Shown one piece after another: positions 9,683 to 18,742 of a stretch of DNA of 64,000 nt. The DNA is from Hebobacterum sp964559435 (GTDB lineage: Bacteria; Armatimonadota; Hebobacteria; Hebobacterales; Hebobacteraceae), in NCBI GenBank assembly GCA_964559435.1, contig CAZLHI010000009.1:1-64000 (forward strand), in the 5' to 3' direction. The notes below the pieces were generated by a model. That model ran no database searches. It was not told where the DNA came from and saw nothing but the letters and a program-made list of their open reading frames with translations. A program made the translations under genes and the position numbers. Positions within the stretch are counted from its first letter, which is position 1. Every line of letters begins with the position of its first letter.

Positions 9683-10057
9683 CTAGCTCTTTGTCCCTCC
9701 GTATCCCATGCCGGCGGCAAGCGTAGTGAGAGGCATGTCGCTCTTCTTCAGATTGCCGGCGACGACCTCGCCGACGAAGACGACGTGATCTCCCGGCTCC
9801 CACCGGTGTCGCACCTCGCACTCCAGCCAGCCGATGGCCTCGCCAAGCAGAGGAAGCTCTGACACGCGCCTGCTCACGACAGGTTGGGGCGGCGAGCCAA
9901 AGCGATCGACGGGCGTGAAAAAGCGCTCCGCGAGCTCTGTGCTGTCCGCCGACAGGATGTTGACGGCAAAGGCGCCCGCGCTGTCGACGACCTTTGCCGA
10001 CGCGGACCCCTTTCGCAGTGCTACAGCCACCATCGGCGGGGTCTTCGAGACCTGCAT
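9683..10057 (-). CDS. Flavin reductase-like FMN-binding protein, N-terminally truncated
   Basis: 124 residues from the first possible ATG. The sequence SKTPPMVAVALRKGS, the AFAVNIL block and EVRHRWEPGDHVVFVGEV match the flavin-reductase-like FMN-binding fold, which supplies reduced FMN or acts as a diflavin-type partner. The same frame continues upstream of the ATG with clear family sequence (SGDHGLTASWV) back to a stop at 10139-10141, yet contains no ATG, GTG or TTG there. Intact family members have about 30-40 further N-terminal residues, so the gene is either 5'-degraded, started at a non-standard codon, or carries a sequencing frameshift. It lies just downstream of two small membrane-protein genes on the same strand. 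Confidence 0.65.
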   Translation of the reverse strand: MQVSKTPPMVAVALRKGSASAKVVDSAGAFAVNILSADSTELAERFFTPVDRFGSPPQPVVSRRVSELPLLGEAIGWLECEVRHRWEPGDHVVFVGEVVAGNLKKSDMPLTTLAAGMGYGGTKS

Positions 10058-10151
10058 AACCCAGCTCGCGGTGAGTCCGTGATCCCCCGAGATCGTACGA
10101 GTTGCAGCGGATTCGTATGTCGCTGCCGCGGCCGGGATTCAGCGGAGGCGA

Positions 10152-10526
10152 TCAGGCCTTCGCTGCACCTCCCCTTCGCAGCCGCCGGCGCGCCAGTCGC
10201 TTCAGGAAGCCGGGGCCGCCGACGGGCTGCCGCGCGACGATCTTGCCCGTCTCGTCCATCGCGCCTTTGATCGCGTTGAGGCTGGCCCGGAGCACGTCCC
10301 CGGTCCGGCGCGCTCGGTCAGTCAGCCGCCGCCCGTGCTCGCGCATCTCATCGCCGGTAACTCGAGACCGATCCTTCGCGACCTTCGGCAAAGCCTTGGC
10401 CAGCCGCGTCAGCCTCTTCACTTTCAGAAAGAGGTAGACGACTCCGGCCGTCACGACGACGACGGAGATGATCGCCACGAGCGCGTACAGAGCGGTGATC
10501 GTTAGCCAGCCACCATCTACTTCCAT
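10152..10526 (-). CDS. Small single-span membrane protein with basic cytoplasmic tail
   Basis: 124 residues from the ATG at 10526, which has GGGGGGAGG five bases upstream; an earlier start at 10556 has no such site. One N-terminal transmembrane helix (about residues 10-33, ALYALVAIISVVVVTAGVVYLF) is followed by a highly charged, largely helical tail rich in Arg and Lys. The layout recalls DUF948/YtxH-like envelope stress proteins, but no diagnostic motif is visible. The neighbour at 10601-11011 has the same start pattern (short acidic N-terminus, WLTIT, membrane helix, long helical tail), so the two are probably paralogues made by duplication. Confidence 0.7.
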   Translation of the reverse strand: MEVDGGWLTITALYALVAIISVVVVTAGVVYLFLKVKRLTRLAKALPKVAKDRSRVTGDEMREHGRRLTDRARRTGDVLRASLNAIKGAMDETGKIVARQPVGGPGFLKRLARRRLRRGGAAKA

Positions 10527-10600
10527 GGATACCTCCCCCCAAACGGCCTCCTGCATCGGGGCGCAAGACCCGCTCGCCTTGATGGCGCGGCCTCGCGCAG

Positions 10601-11011
10601 CTACTCGTCAGCCTCACCGCCCGCGGATGGCCGCTCTTCGCTGTAAGCGCCGCCCAGTCCCTTCACTACGCCGACCATGAGCGCAGCAAGCGACCCAGCT
10701 TTGCCGGCAGCTGCCTTGCTCACCATCTCGGCCGCCCGCTCGAGATTCGCCGTAGCTTGCTGGATCTTCTCTTCGGCTGCAACGGCCGTCCGCTCCGCCT
10801 GATCGGCTATCTTGCCGGTCGTCCGGCTGACGGTCTCCGCCGTTTCCTCGGCCTTGTCCGTCACGAGGCCCACCAGCCGGAGCGCCCTGTCGATCAGCCG
10901 CGAGAGCTTGACGCCGAGGAAGATGATGCCGGCAGTAACCGCCAGTGTCACGACGATCATAACGACCCCATAGGTCTTGGTGATCGTCAGCCAGAACGCA
11001 TCGAGCTCCAT
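10601..11011 (-). CDS. Small single-span membrane protein with long coiled-coil tail (paralogue of neighbour)
   Basis: 136 residues. It starts MELDAFWLTITKTYGVV, close to the downstream neighbour's MEVDGGWLTITALYALV, then one membrane helix (about residues 12-36) and an alanine/glutamate-rich helical segment (about 45-110) with heptad-like spacing. The tail is acidic, whereas its paralogue's tail is basic. That suggests two partners that could pair, though this is inference. Family resemblance is to DUF948-type membrane-anchored coiled coils; function unknown. A GGAGG-like sequence (GAGGAGGCCGCG) precedes the ATG. First gene of a three-gene minus-strand group. Confidence 0.7.
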   Translation of the reverse strand: MELDAFWLTITKTYGVVMIVVTLAVTAGIIFLGVKLSRLIDRALRLVGLVTDKAEETAETVSRTTGKIADQAERTAVAAEEKIQQATANLERAAEMVSKAAAGKAGSLAALMVGVVKGLGGAYSEERPSAGGEADE

Positions 11012-11369
11012 CGCGGCCTCCTCAGTTGGTTGTGGGGCATTATACTAGTCGCTTAGGGATTACTCCAGTCGCTGCCGCCGACCTTTGTGTGCGCGACGGC
11101 CAAATGCCTCCTGAGGAACCCGCTCGCTACAGAGCGACATCCGCCGACATCCCGCAACATTGGCGCGTCCTGGCCGGGTCTCGGTGTAATCCATTCCCTG
11201 TCGCCTGATGTGACCACGAGCAGGCGCTGCCCTGTGATGGCAGAGAACTCGCCTGGGTATGATTACAGTGGATTGAGCGCGCGCTCGGCCCTCAGATTGC
11301 ATGCGTTGATGAGGCGGTAAATCTGGAATAGGTAAAGATGCAGTGAGCTGGACTCGTAGGAAGAGGGCC
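11012..11369. other. Divergent intergenic region
   Basis: 358 bp between a minus-strand membrane-protein gene and the plus-strand glycosidase gene. It must hold both promoters, but no convincing -35/-10 pair was found. Short frames on either strand lack ribosome sites and family features. Confidence 0.4.
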
Positions 11370-12158
11370 ATGCGCCGAGCTTGCCGTATTCTGCCTCTCA
11401 TCATAGCGCTGCTCTTTACGGCGCCGCTGACGCCGATGCGCGTGAGTCCTGCCTTCGCGTCGGACGCTCCCACACAGCATCATCCGCGACACATGGTCAA
11501 GGTGTGGCTCGCGAAGCATCGCGGCCGCACCTTCCGGGTCATCCAGCTACCACGATGCGAGCACATGGAGTCCGTGATCGCCTATAGCCCGCGGGGTGAG
11601 ACGAAGGAAGAGGCGAAGGCACGGCTTGGTGGGGTGGCCGTCTGCACGGGCGCCTTTCATCATTCGCGGTCGATGGCGCTGGCCGACTTCTATCAAGTCG
11701 ATGGCTGCATCCTATCGAGTGCGACGACGGGTCGGTGGTTCTTCGCCATCATGGACGATGGCAGCGTCGATTTGTCAGGAGAGTACGGCCTGCTGAAGGG
11801 CGCGCCGGGAGTGAACGCGCTGGCCCTGGGGCAGAGGCTGGCTCCGGTCCTTCAGCGCGATGGGTTCTCCACCGCCTTCATGAACAGGGTCACCGACCGC
11901 ATGGCCCTCGGCATGAGCTATGACTATATCTTCATCGTGCAGGGAAGGTCAGACATCTGGCGGCTGGCCGACTTCATGCGGAGGAACCTGCCAGTGCACA
12001 ATGCAGTCAACTGCGACGGCGGGCATGTCGTGCGAGGCAAGGCGCCGGTGCATATCGTGTTCCGATGGCGCCAGCCGGGACAGACCGCAACTTCTGCGCC
12101 GCCGCAGCAGCACGATCCCTTCCAGATCTCGGCCGCACCGAGTACTGCGGACGGCTAG
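11370..12158 (+). CDS. Secreted phosphodiester glycosidase (NAGPA/DUF2233-like) family protein
   Basis: 262 residues from the ATG at 11370, preceded by AGGAAGAGG; a GTG at 11343 is possible. A basic N-terminus and hydrophobic stretch (ILPLIIALLFTAPLTP) form a signal peptide. The mature part shows the family pattern: a conserved block where the product is tested (VCTGAFHHSRSMALADFYQVDG), a middle GLLKGAPGVNALALGQRLAPVL, and NCDGGHVVRG, matching the D-G-G core of the NAGPA-type phosphodiester glycosidase domain. These enzymes remove sugar caps linked by phosphodiester bonds, and many bacterial members act on envelope glycopolymers. The divergence is substantial, so a family call is firmer than an activity call. 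Confidence 0.65.
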   Translation: MRRACRILPLIIALLFTAPLTPMRVSPAFASDAPTQHHPRHMVKVWLAKHRGRTFRVIQLPRCEHMESVIAYSPRGETKEEAKARLGGVAVCTGAFHHSRSMALADFYQVDGCILSSATTGRWFFAIMDDGSVDLSGEYGLLKGAPGVNALALGQRLAPVLQRDGFSTAFMNRVTDRMALGMSYDYIFIVQGRSDIWRLADFMRRNLPVHNAVNCDGGHVVRGKAPVHIVFRWRQPGQTATSAPPQQHDPFQISAAPSTADG

Positions 12159-12192
12159 CGCGCCGTGGCGCGCCGCCCACGGAAAGTTGAGA

Positions 12193-12223
12193 AAGCCCGG
12201 CCCGAGAGCATCGGGCCGGGCTT
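12193..12223. terminator. Bidirectional stem-loop terminator between convergent genes
   Basis: Perfect 13-bp stem AAGCCCGGCCCGA / TCGGGCCGGGCTT around loop GAGCA, with AAA before and a short T/C run after. It lies between the stops of the convergent genes at 12158 and 12247 and could serve both. Confidence 0.8.
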
Positions 12224-12246
12224 CTTCGCCTGTCCGTGCGACTGCG

Positions 12247-15200
12247 CTAGTTGGTACCTAGCACCTTAACGTCGTCAACGCGGCCGTTCTCGTCCCAGCC
12301 GTCGCAGTTGCTGATGCTGAACTTCAGCGCGAAGTTCGCGTTGTTGTTCGCACCGGCCGGCAGCGCGAACTGATAGCGGTCGAAGTCCCAGTCTTCGTCT
12401 GGGTCACCGTCATTGATCTGCTTCATGACGGTCCACGTGCTGCCGTCATACCAGAGAGCCTGCACGTTGTCGTCGCCATCCAGTCCCGTCGCGGTGATGT
12501 CGAACTCAACGACGATGCTGGTGTAGCCAACCGTGCTGATCGTCCTCTCGAAGGCCTCGTCGTTACGTATCCGCACCATGTGGTCGCCCTCGGAGGCGCA
12601 GCTGCACACGCTCGGGCCGCCGACCGTCGTCCAGCCGGTGAGGCCGTTCTCGAAGTGGTCCGCGAAGATCGTGACCTGCTGTCCGCCCGACGTCACCGAG
12701 ATGTAGTTCGTCTTCGTCTCGGTGTCGGAGCCGCCCGCGTTCGTCGCCGTCAGGCTCACCGTATAGTCGCCCGCGCTCGTGTAGTCGTGGCTCGGGTTCT
12801 GCGCCGTTGACGTACCGGTGTCACCGAAGTCCCACGACCACGAGGTCGGTGCGTTGGTCGAGAGATCGGTGAAGCTCACCGTCAGCGGCGCCTGACCCGA
12901 AGTCGGCGAGCCACTGAAGTCCGCCACTGGCGCCGCCGGTCCGCCACCCGAGGAGCCCTGGACGACGACATCGTCGACGTACCCGTAGTCGCCCGTGCCG
13001 CTGGCGACGATGCGGAAGCGCAGCGCGAAGCTGGCGTTGCCGTCGGCCGAGGCCGGCAGTGAGTACTCGAAGTAGTGGAGCGCTCTGTCCTCCTCTGGAT
13101 CGCCGTTGTTGATCCGCTTCAGGAGGGTCCAGCCACTGCCATCGTACCAGTGAGCCTCCGCATACTCGGTGCTCCTATCCAGGCTGTATGCGCCAAGATA
13201 GAACGACACGTTGAGGTTGGTGTAGCCCACTGTTGAAATGGTCCGCTGGATGGCGCCATCTCTCCTCAGGCGGACGCTGTAGAGGTCGTTGTGCGGGGTA
13301 CCGCTGTACCACTCGACGACATCGCTCGTGCTCCAGCCGGTGATGCCGGTCTCGAAGTCGTCGGAGAAGATGCTGACCGGACCGCCGCCTGAAGTGACGG
13401 AGATGTAGTCGATCTTCGTCTCTGTGTCAGAGCCACCCGCGTTCGTCGCCGTCAGGCTCACCGTGTAATCGCCCGCGCTCGTGTAGTCGTGGCTCGGGTT
13501 CTGGGCCGTTGAGCTGCCCGTGTCCCCGAAGCTCCAACTCCACGAGGTCGGCGTGTTGGTAGAGAGATCGGTGAAGTTCACCGTCAGCGGCGCGTTTCCA
13601 CTCGTCGGCGTGCCGGAGAAGTCGGCCACCGGCGCTGGCGGCGGCGCGATCGAGACCGAGATGTAGTTCGTCTTCGTCTCGGTGTCGGAACCGCCCGCGT
13701 TCGTCGCCGTCAGGTTCACCGTGTAATCGCCCGCACTCGTGTAGTCGTGACTCGGGTTCTGGGCCGTTGAGCTGCCCGTGTCCCCGAAGCTCCAACTCCA
13801 CGAAGTCGGCATGTTGGTAGAGAGATCGGTGAAGCTCACCGTCAGCGGCGCGTCACCGCTCGTCGGATTGCCGGAGAAGTCGGCCACCGGAGCCGGCGGC
13901 GGCGCGGTCGAGACGGAGATGTAGTTCGTCTTCGTCTCCGTGTCCGAACCCGCGGAGTTCGTAGCTGTTAAGCTCACCGTGTAGTCGCCCGCGCTCGTGT
14001 AGTCGTGGCTTGGGCTCTGCGTGGTAGACGTACCCGTATCACCGAAGTCCCAACTCCACGAGGTCGGGCTGTTCGATGAGAGGTCTGTGAAGTTCACCGT
14101 CAGCGGAACGGAGCCGCTCGTCGGGTTGCCGCTGAAGTCCGCCACCGGCGCGACGGGGCCGCCTCCCGCGAGTTCCAGCTCGATGCTGATGACATCGAGG
14201 TAAGTGGAGTAGTTGGTGGTGTTCTGAGGGCAGCCGCACAGGCTCGTGACCAGCAGGCCACCCGATCCCAGATAGGTTGCGATGTCGGTCGTCTCCCACG
14301 TAAACACCTGATCGCTCGTTGAATAGGTCCCCTCATAGATGACGGTAAACGAGCTGCTGTCTCCCTGTTTCATGAAGAACAGGTAGCTCGGCGTGCTGCT
14401 GTTGGTCCCGTGCAGGTCATACTTCACCCTGATCTTCGAGAGCTCGCTCTGGGAGTAGCCGGTGTAGAAGTGGAACTCCATCGACCCCTTCTGACTGCTG
14501 GTGTCGCACTGCGCCACCATGTACACGTCGTCGTCCGCGTCCACATCGGCGAGACTTCCTGAGGTGATCGTCACGCTCTGATCGCCGCCATAGGTTTCCC
14601 AGGAATCCGGATAGACCGTCACCACCGACGGCGCCGCCGTGATGGTGATGTAGTCCACCTTCGTCTCGGTGTCCTGCGTGGAGCCGTCGTTCACTGTCAG
14701 GCTCACGGTATAGGTGTCGATGCTCGTGTACGTGTGGCTCGGGTTCTGAGCTGAGGAGGTCCCGGTGTCCCCGAAGTCCCACGACCAGGAGGTCGGGTAG
14801 CCAGTTGACAGGTCGGTGAAGTCCACCGTCACCGGCGGCGGACCGGCCGTCGTCGGATTGCCGACGAAGTTGGCGTCGAGAGGCACTGGACCGCCGACAT
14901 ACTCGTAGGCCCCGATGTCGAGCGCGCTGTCATCGTACCGATTCACGTAGCTGCACGGGTGGTCGTACTCCCGCACCGGCGCGGGATCGACCGCGTTGTA
15001 GCCGGCGTTCACACACGGCGAGTTCGAGTTCAGATGCCAGTCACCGCCGGACCAGGCCACACTCACGCAACCTGGGGTGGAGCCGAATACAGTGTCTGTG
15101 AGGCCGCTGGGAACGGAGATGCCGTTCTTCACCCAGTTGTAGCTCCCCGTCATAGTACCGGGGCTGCTCGCGTAGTCCACTTGCTCCATCATGGTGTCAC

Positions 15201-16146
15201 AGGTGGCCGAGTGGAAGATGTTGTTGTGCGCGTAGATGATGCTGCCATCATCCGTGCCGAGCATGGGGCCAGTGTGATTCTCGCTGTAGAAGGTGTTGTT
15301 GTGGAGGTAGAGCCACCCCAGGTTCTGGCCGCCGGAGACTCCCCCTTCGCCGCGCTCGTTGCCGACGAAGAGCCAACTGTTGCCGCCGCCGTTCTTCGTG
15401 ACGACGTTGCCCACCATGGTGGCCGTCTGCCCGATGTCGGGCATCCCGTCGTCGTCGTAGCCACAGAACTCGATGGTGTAGCCGCCGTTGGGGCCTTGCT
15501 CGATAAGGTTGTACTCCAGCAGCGAGTCGCGGGAGCGGTCCTTATAGCAGAGCCCCGAGGCGGGCTCGTGAATCCAGTTGTAGCGGAACTCAGTCCAGTA
15601 CTCCTGGATATAGCAGGAGTGGCGAAAGTTGCCCTCTCCACAGTAGGCGAACTCGTTGTACTCCGCGATCAGATAGCCCGGGGATTCGTCGCGGGTGTTG
15701 TACATCCCGGACATGAGGCCGTTCGCGCAGTCGCGGAGGTAGCAGCGGCGGACGATGAGCCCGCCGCCGACGTGGAAGATGCCGCGGTAGGCGGCGTTGG
15801 CGATCTCGAGGCCGTCGAGGTAGTACCACTTGGCGTAGCCGGCCTCCACCTTGAAGCAGTTGTCCGCGCCCGAGGCATCGAAGACCGGCTTGTTGTTCAT
15901 GTCGTAGGCGCGGATGATGGTCGCCGTCTCCTGGGAGCTGCCGCCCCCGCTGTAGATAGCGATGGTACCGTAGGTCCCGGGATGGACCAAGATGACGTCA
16001 TTGTCACCCGGGGTGATGGAGGCGTAGAGGTCATTCAAAGTCGCGTACGTCTGACCTGGACCGACATGATACGTCGCCGCGAGCGATGCGCTCGGCAGCA
16101 GCGCTGCGACGAGGAACACAGCACTGAGCGTATAGAACTTCCGCAT
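12247..16146 (-). CDS. Giant secreted beta-helix protein with five PKD domains
   Basis: 1299 residues with a signal peptide (FYTLSAVFLVAALLPSASLAA) and a strong AAGGAGG site before the ATG. Residues about 25-420 form a right-handed parallel beta-helix of the pectate-lyase-like type (HVGPGQTYATLNDLYASI, then many N-rich coils). PKD domains lie at about 422-502, 665-747, 751-832, 835-917 and 1072-1152, each with the WSWDFGDTGTS / NPSHxYTSAGDYTVSLT signature. Three beta-sandwich segments of about 145-165 residues sit between or after them; two share the same plan (FExGxTGW, RTISTVGYT, WYDGS, NxGDPxED, VDDVxVxG). There is no SLH or sortase signal, so it is likely released or held by other means. 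Probably binds or acts on polysaccharide. Confidence 0.88.
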   Translation of the reverse strand: MRKFYTLSAVFLVAALLPSASLAATYHVGPGQTYATLNDLYASITPGDNDVILVHPGTYGTIAIYSGGGSSQETATIIRAYDMNNKPVFDASGADNCFKVEAGYAKWYYLDGLEIANAAYRGIFHVGGGLIVRRCYLRDCANGLMSGMYNTRDESPGYLIAEYNEFAYCGEGNFRHSCYIQEYWTEFRYNWIHEPASGLCYKDRSRDSLLEYNLIEQGPNGGYTIEFCGYDDDGMPDIGQTATMVGNVVTKNGGGNSWLFVGNERGEGGVSGGQNLGWLYLHNNTFYSENHTGPMLGTDDGSIIYAHNNIFHSATCDTMMEQVDYASSPGTMTGSYNWVKNGISVPSGLTDTVFGSTPGCVSVAWSGGDWHLNSNSPCVNAGYNAVDPAPVREYDHPCSYVNRYDDSALDIGAYEYVGGPVPLDANFVGNPTTAGPPPVTVDFTDLSTGYPTSWSWDFGDTGTSSAQNPSHTYTSIDTYTVSLTVNDGSTQDTETKVDYITITAAPSVVTVYPDSWETYGGDQSVTITSGSLADVDADDDVYMVAQCDTSSQKGSMEFHFYTGYSQSELSKIRVKYDLHGTNSSTPSYLFFMKQGDSSSFTVIYEGTYSTSDQVFTWETTDIATYLGSGGLLVTSLCGCPQNTTNYSTYLDVISIELELAGGGPVAPVADFSGNPTSGSVPLTVNFTDLSSNSPTSWSWDFGDTGTSTTQSPSHDYTSAGDYTVSLTATNSAGSDTETKTNYISVSTAPPPAPVADFSGNPTSGDAPLTVSFTDLSTNMPTSWSWSFGDTGSSTAQNPSHDYTSAGDYTVNLTATNAGGSDTETKTNYISVSIAPPPAPVADFSGTPTSGNAPLTVNFTDLSTNTPTSWSWSFGDTGSSTAQNPSHDYTSAGDYTVSLTATNAGGSDTETKIDYISVTSGGGPVSIFSDDFETGITGWSTSDVVEWYSGTPHNDLYSVRLRRDGAIQRTISTVGYTNLNVSFYLGAYSLDRSTEYAEAHWYDGSGWTLLKRINNGDPEEDRALHYFEYSLPASADGNASFALRFRIVASGTGDYGYVDDVVVQGSSGGGPAAPVADFSGSPTSGQAPLTVSFTDLSTNAPTSWSWDFGDTGTSTAQNPSHDYTSAGDYTVSLTATNAGGSDTETKTNYISVTSGGQQVTIFADHFENGLTGWTTVGGPSVCSCASEGDHMVRIRNDEAFERTISTVGYTSIVVEFDITATGLDGDDNVQALWYDGSTWTVMKQINDGDPDEDWDFDRYQFALPAGANNNANFALKFSISNCDGWDENGRVDDVKVLGTN
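13395..14150 (-). repeat. Three tandem near-identical PKD-coding units
   Basis: Units of about 250 bp at roughly 13395-13640, 13650-13893 and 13905-14150 keep long blocks of nearly unchanged DNA, including synonymous positions, for example around the SAGDYTVSLTATN codons. A fourth close copy lies at 12690-12930. Near-identity at the DNA level points to recent tandem duplication or gene conversion, while the PKD copy at about 14640-14880 is more diverged. Confidence 0.85.
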
Positions 16147-16366
16147 TTCCCCCTCCTTCTTTGCGCTTCACACGGAAAAGCTGCAACGACGACGGAGTTC
16201 TGCTCGAAGTATCACCCCCTCTCCTCTGTGAAGTGCGATCCTGCGCCGCGCGCCCACCACGGGCAGCATCGTCTGCAGGCGAGTCCTGCTCAGGATAGGC
16301 CCTCGCCGTGTCTATCTGTGCGGCGTTAGCTGTCGATTTCCCTTCCTGCGCGTGTTACGCTGCGCG

Positions 16367-17227
16367 CTAGGCCGACTCCTTGTACTGCCTCACCATCTCC
16401 TGGAACTTCTTGCACTCGCCTTCGACCATGTGGTAGCAGTGTTCCTCCGTCGGGAACCTGCCCGCGCGGACTTCGGCCGCGTACTCCCTCATCGCCTTGG
16501 TGATGACTTCGGCGATGTTGCAGTACTTCCTCACGAACTTCGGAGTGAAGGCCTGGAACTGGCCGATGAGATCGCTGACGATGAGAAGCTGGCCGTCACA
16601 GTGCATGCCCGCGCCGATGGACAGCACCGGCATCGCCAGCCTCTCTGTGATGAACTGCCCGACCTCCGGCGGCACCGCCTCCAGCAGCAGCATCTGGATG
16701 CCGGCCCCCTCGAGCGCGAGCGCGTCGTCGATCAGGGCGCGAGCGGATTCGACGGTCCGTCCCTGGGCCTTGTGTCCTCCGAGCTGCCCGGAGCTCTGCG
16801 GCGTCAACCCGATGTGGCCGACCACGACGACCCCGGCATCGAGGATCGCCCGCACCACGGGGAGGATGCGCCGGCCGCCCTCGAGCTTGATCGCGTCGAC
16901 CGCGGCCTCCTTGAGGAAGCGGCCCGCGTTCCCGACCGCCTTCTCGACGGATGATTGGTAGCTCATGAATGGCATGTCGCCGATGACGAAGGTGTTGGGG
17001 GCACCACGGCGCACCGCTTGGCAGTGGACGATGCACTGGTCCATGGTGACGGGCAGTGTGTCCTTATACCCGTAGACGCACATGCCGAGCGAGTCGCCCA
17101 CCAGCAGCATGTCGATCCCGGCTTCCTCGGCGAACTGCGCGGTCGGATAGTCATAGGCCGTCAGCCAGGTTATCTTCTCGCCCTCCCGCTTCATGCGGTG
17201 GAAGTCGTGGATCATCTTCTTGGGCAC
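16367..17227 (-). CDS. panB: 3-methyl-2-oxobutanoate hydroxymethyltransferase (ketopantoate hydroxymethyltransferase)
   Basis: 286 residues, normal family length. It transfers a hydroxymethyl group from 5,10-methylene-THF to 2-oxoisovalerate in pantothenate synthesis. Metal and substrate residues are kept: Asp45 in LLVGDSLGM, Asp84 in IGDMPFMSY and the catalytic Glu183 in LLLEAVPPE; the blocks GHIGLTPQS and IGAGMHCDGQLLIVSD are also clear. The C-terminus extends to YHMVEGECKKFQEMV beyond the usual EEHxxH motif. No panC or panD lies nearby; the neighbours are an Idh/MocA oxidoreductase and an FAD protein, so a paralogue with a changed substrate is possible. The start has AAAGGAGAG upstream. 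Confidence 0.88.
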   Translation of the reverse strand: MPKKMIHDFHRMKREGEKITWLTAYDYPTAQFAEEAGIDMLLVGDSLGMCVYGYKDTLPVTMDQCIVHCQAVRRGAPNTFVIGDMPFMSYQSSVEKAVGNAGRFLKEAAVDAIKLEGGRRILPVVRAILDAGVVVVGHIGLTPQSSGQLGGHKAQGRTVESARALIDDALALEGAGIQMLLLEAVPPEVGQFITERLAMPVLSIGAGMHCDGQLLIVSDLIGQFQAFTPKFVRKYCNIAEVITKAMREYAAEVRAGRFPTEEHCYHMVEGECKKFQEMVRQYKESA

Positions 17228-17285
17228 GGTGCTCTCCTTTGCAGTGCAGTTGTGAAGTCGGTTGTTCCCTCGTCCACGCCGCTCG

Positions 17286-18629
17286 TCAGGGAATCGGTAT
17301 CGCCTCCTCGCGAGAAGGCATCGGCGGGTAGTCCGGCATCCCGATGTTCTTCACCAGGTCGGCGATGCGGATCTGCCTCCCGCTCTCCATCGAGCGGTTC
17401 GCGGCGACGCCGGTGAGAATCGAGTAGGCCCCCGAGCGCTGGTCGGCCGCGCGCAGGTACTTGTCCGGCTTCGGGTTGGGGCTGAAGATGTCGTCCAACA
17501 GCAGCGGATCGCCCCCGCCGTGGCCGCCCTCACCCGTCCACTCCTCCAGCGAATAGGGCTGCTTGAAGTGGGGGTAGATCCGGATGTAGCTCCGGTCCTG
17601 CGCCACCTGATGGGGTGTCTTGCCGTCTCCGCTGACGTAGGTGCTGTGCACCTCCTTCCGCTCCAGGCGGCCCTTGGTGCCATTGAAGCAGACCAGAAAC
17701 CCCTCCCAGGGCGAGAAGGCATTGAGCGAGTAGGCCATCTTCGCGCCGGTGCTGTAGGTCACGACGACGTTCATCGTGTCCTCGATGTCGATCAGATCGC
17801 CGAACACACACCGGTCCCGGAAGTATCCGTCGTACTTCTCATTGTCGAGGTAGAGCTGCTGCATATGCTCGTGGGATTGCAGGTCCAGGTAGAACGGACA
17901 CTTGCCGGACTCGCCGCAGTCGAGGCACCGCTCGGCCCGATTGCCCAGCCCATACCGCTCAGCGGTCTGTGGGGTGTAGAACTTCCGATGCCCGCTGGCG
18001 AACACCGACTCGGGCACGGCCGACAGCCACCAGTTCACGAGGTCGAAGTGATGGGTGGCCTTGTGCACCATCAGGCCGCCGGAGTTCTCCTTGTTGCGGT
18101 GCCAGCGGCGGAAGTAGTCCGCCCCGTGGCTGGTGTCGAGCAGCCAGTTGAACTCCACCGACAGGACATCTCCGATCGCGCCCGACATCAGCAAGTCCTT
18201 GACTTGTGTGGCCGGTGGCGCGTACCGATAGTTGAAGGTGACCCTGCATTTCCTCCCCGTCTTGCGCTGCGCGTCGATGATATGCTGACACTTGCGCTCA
18301 TCTGTGGTGAGGGGCTTCTCGGTAATCGCGTCGCAGCCGAGCTCCATTGCGCGGCAGATGTAGTGATCGTGCCAGCAGTCTTTGGTGGTCACAATCACAC
18401 ACTCGGCCCTCTGTTCGCGAACCATCCGGTCGAAATCCTCGGCCGCGTAGATTGGGACCTCGACTCCCTGCGCCTTCGCCCGCTCTGCAGCTATGCGTGC
18501 CCTACCCTCGTTGTTGTCACAGAAGCCGACCATCTCACAGCAGTGAGAGTAGGTCTCCATCACCGCGTGGCTGTACATGCCAGCGCGGCTCCCAAGTCCC
18601 ACCTGAACATAGCGCTTCTTCGACTGCAT
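17286..18629 (-). CDS. Gfo/Idh/MocA-family NAD(P)-dependent oxidoreductase
   Basis: 447 residues from the ATG at 18629 (GGAG eight bases upstream; a more distal start at 18683 adds an unconserved tail). The N-terminal Rossmann domain begins YVQVGLGSRAGMY. The dinucleotide/sugar motif ITEKPLTTD carries the conserved EKP lysine and is followed by FNYRYAP. In the C-terminal domain, GGLMVHKATHHFDLVNWW holds the substrate-binding histidine pair. A cysteine cluster CLDCGESGKC (about residues 215-224) resembles one seen in some members of the family and may bind a metal. Substrate is probably a sugar or inositol derivative. The 58-bp gap to panB suggests co-transcription. Confidence 0.9.
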   Translation of the reverse strand: MQSKKRYVQVGLGSRAGMYSHAVMETYSHCCEMVGFCDNNEGRARIAAERAKAQGVEVPIYAAEDFDRMVREQRAECVIVTTKDCWHDHYICRAMELGCDAITEKPLTTDERKCQHIIDAQRKTGRKCRVTFNYRYAPPATQVKDLLMSGAIGDVLSVEFNWLLDTSHGADYFRRWHRNKENSGGLMVHKATHHFDLVNWWLSAVPESVFASGHRKFYTPQTAERYGLGNRAERCLDCGESGKCPFYLDLQSHEHMQQLYLDNEKYDGYFRDRCVFGDLIDIEDTMNVVVTYSTGAKMAYSLNAFSPWEGFLVCFNGTKGRLERKEVHSTYVSGDGKTPHQVAQDRSYIRIYPHFKQPYSLEEWTGEGGHGGGDPLLLDDIFSPNPKPDKYLRAADQRSGAYSILTGVAANRSMESGRQIRIADLVKNIGMPDYPPMPSREEAIPIP

Positions 18630-18742
18630 GAACTGGTCTCCGCGTCCCACCTGCGAGGCCACAATCTTTCGGCGCGTGGGCAAGAGGTCCTGGTGAGCGG
18701 CCGCAGGTCACTCGCGCCGTCCGTCGCGCTGACGACGGTGAG

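Noticed and set aside
13395..14150. CRISPR-like regular repeats
   Set aside because: Units are about 250 bp, lie in frame and encode PKD domains.
14959..16329. Plus-strand frame of 456 codons in the PKD/beta-helix gene
   Set aside because: Composition is that of reverse-complemented GC-rich codons; the minus-strand gene has clear domains and a strong ribosome site.
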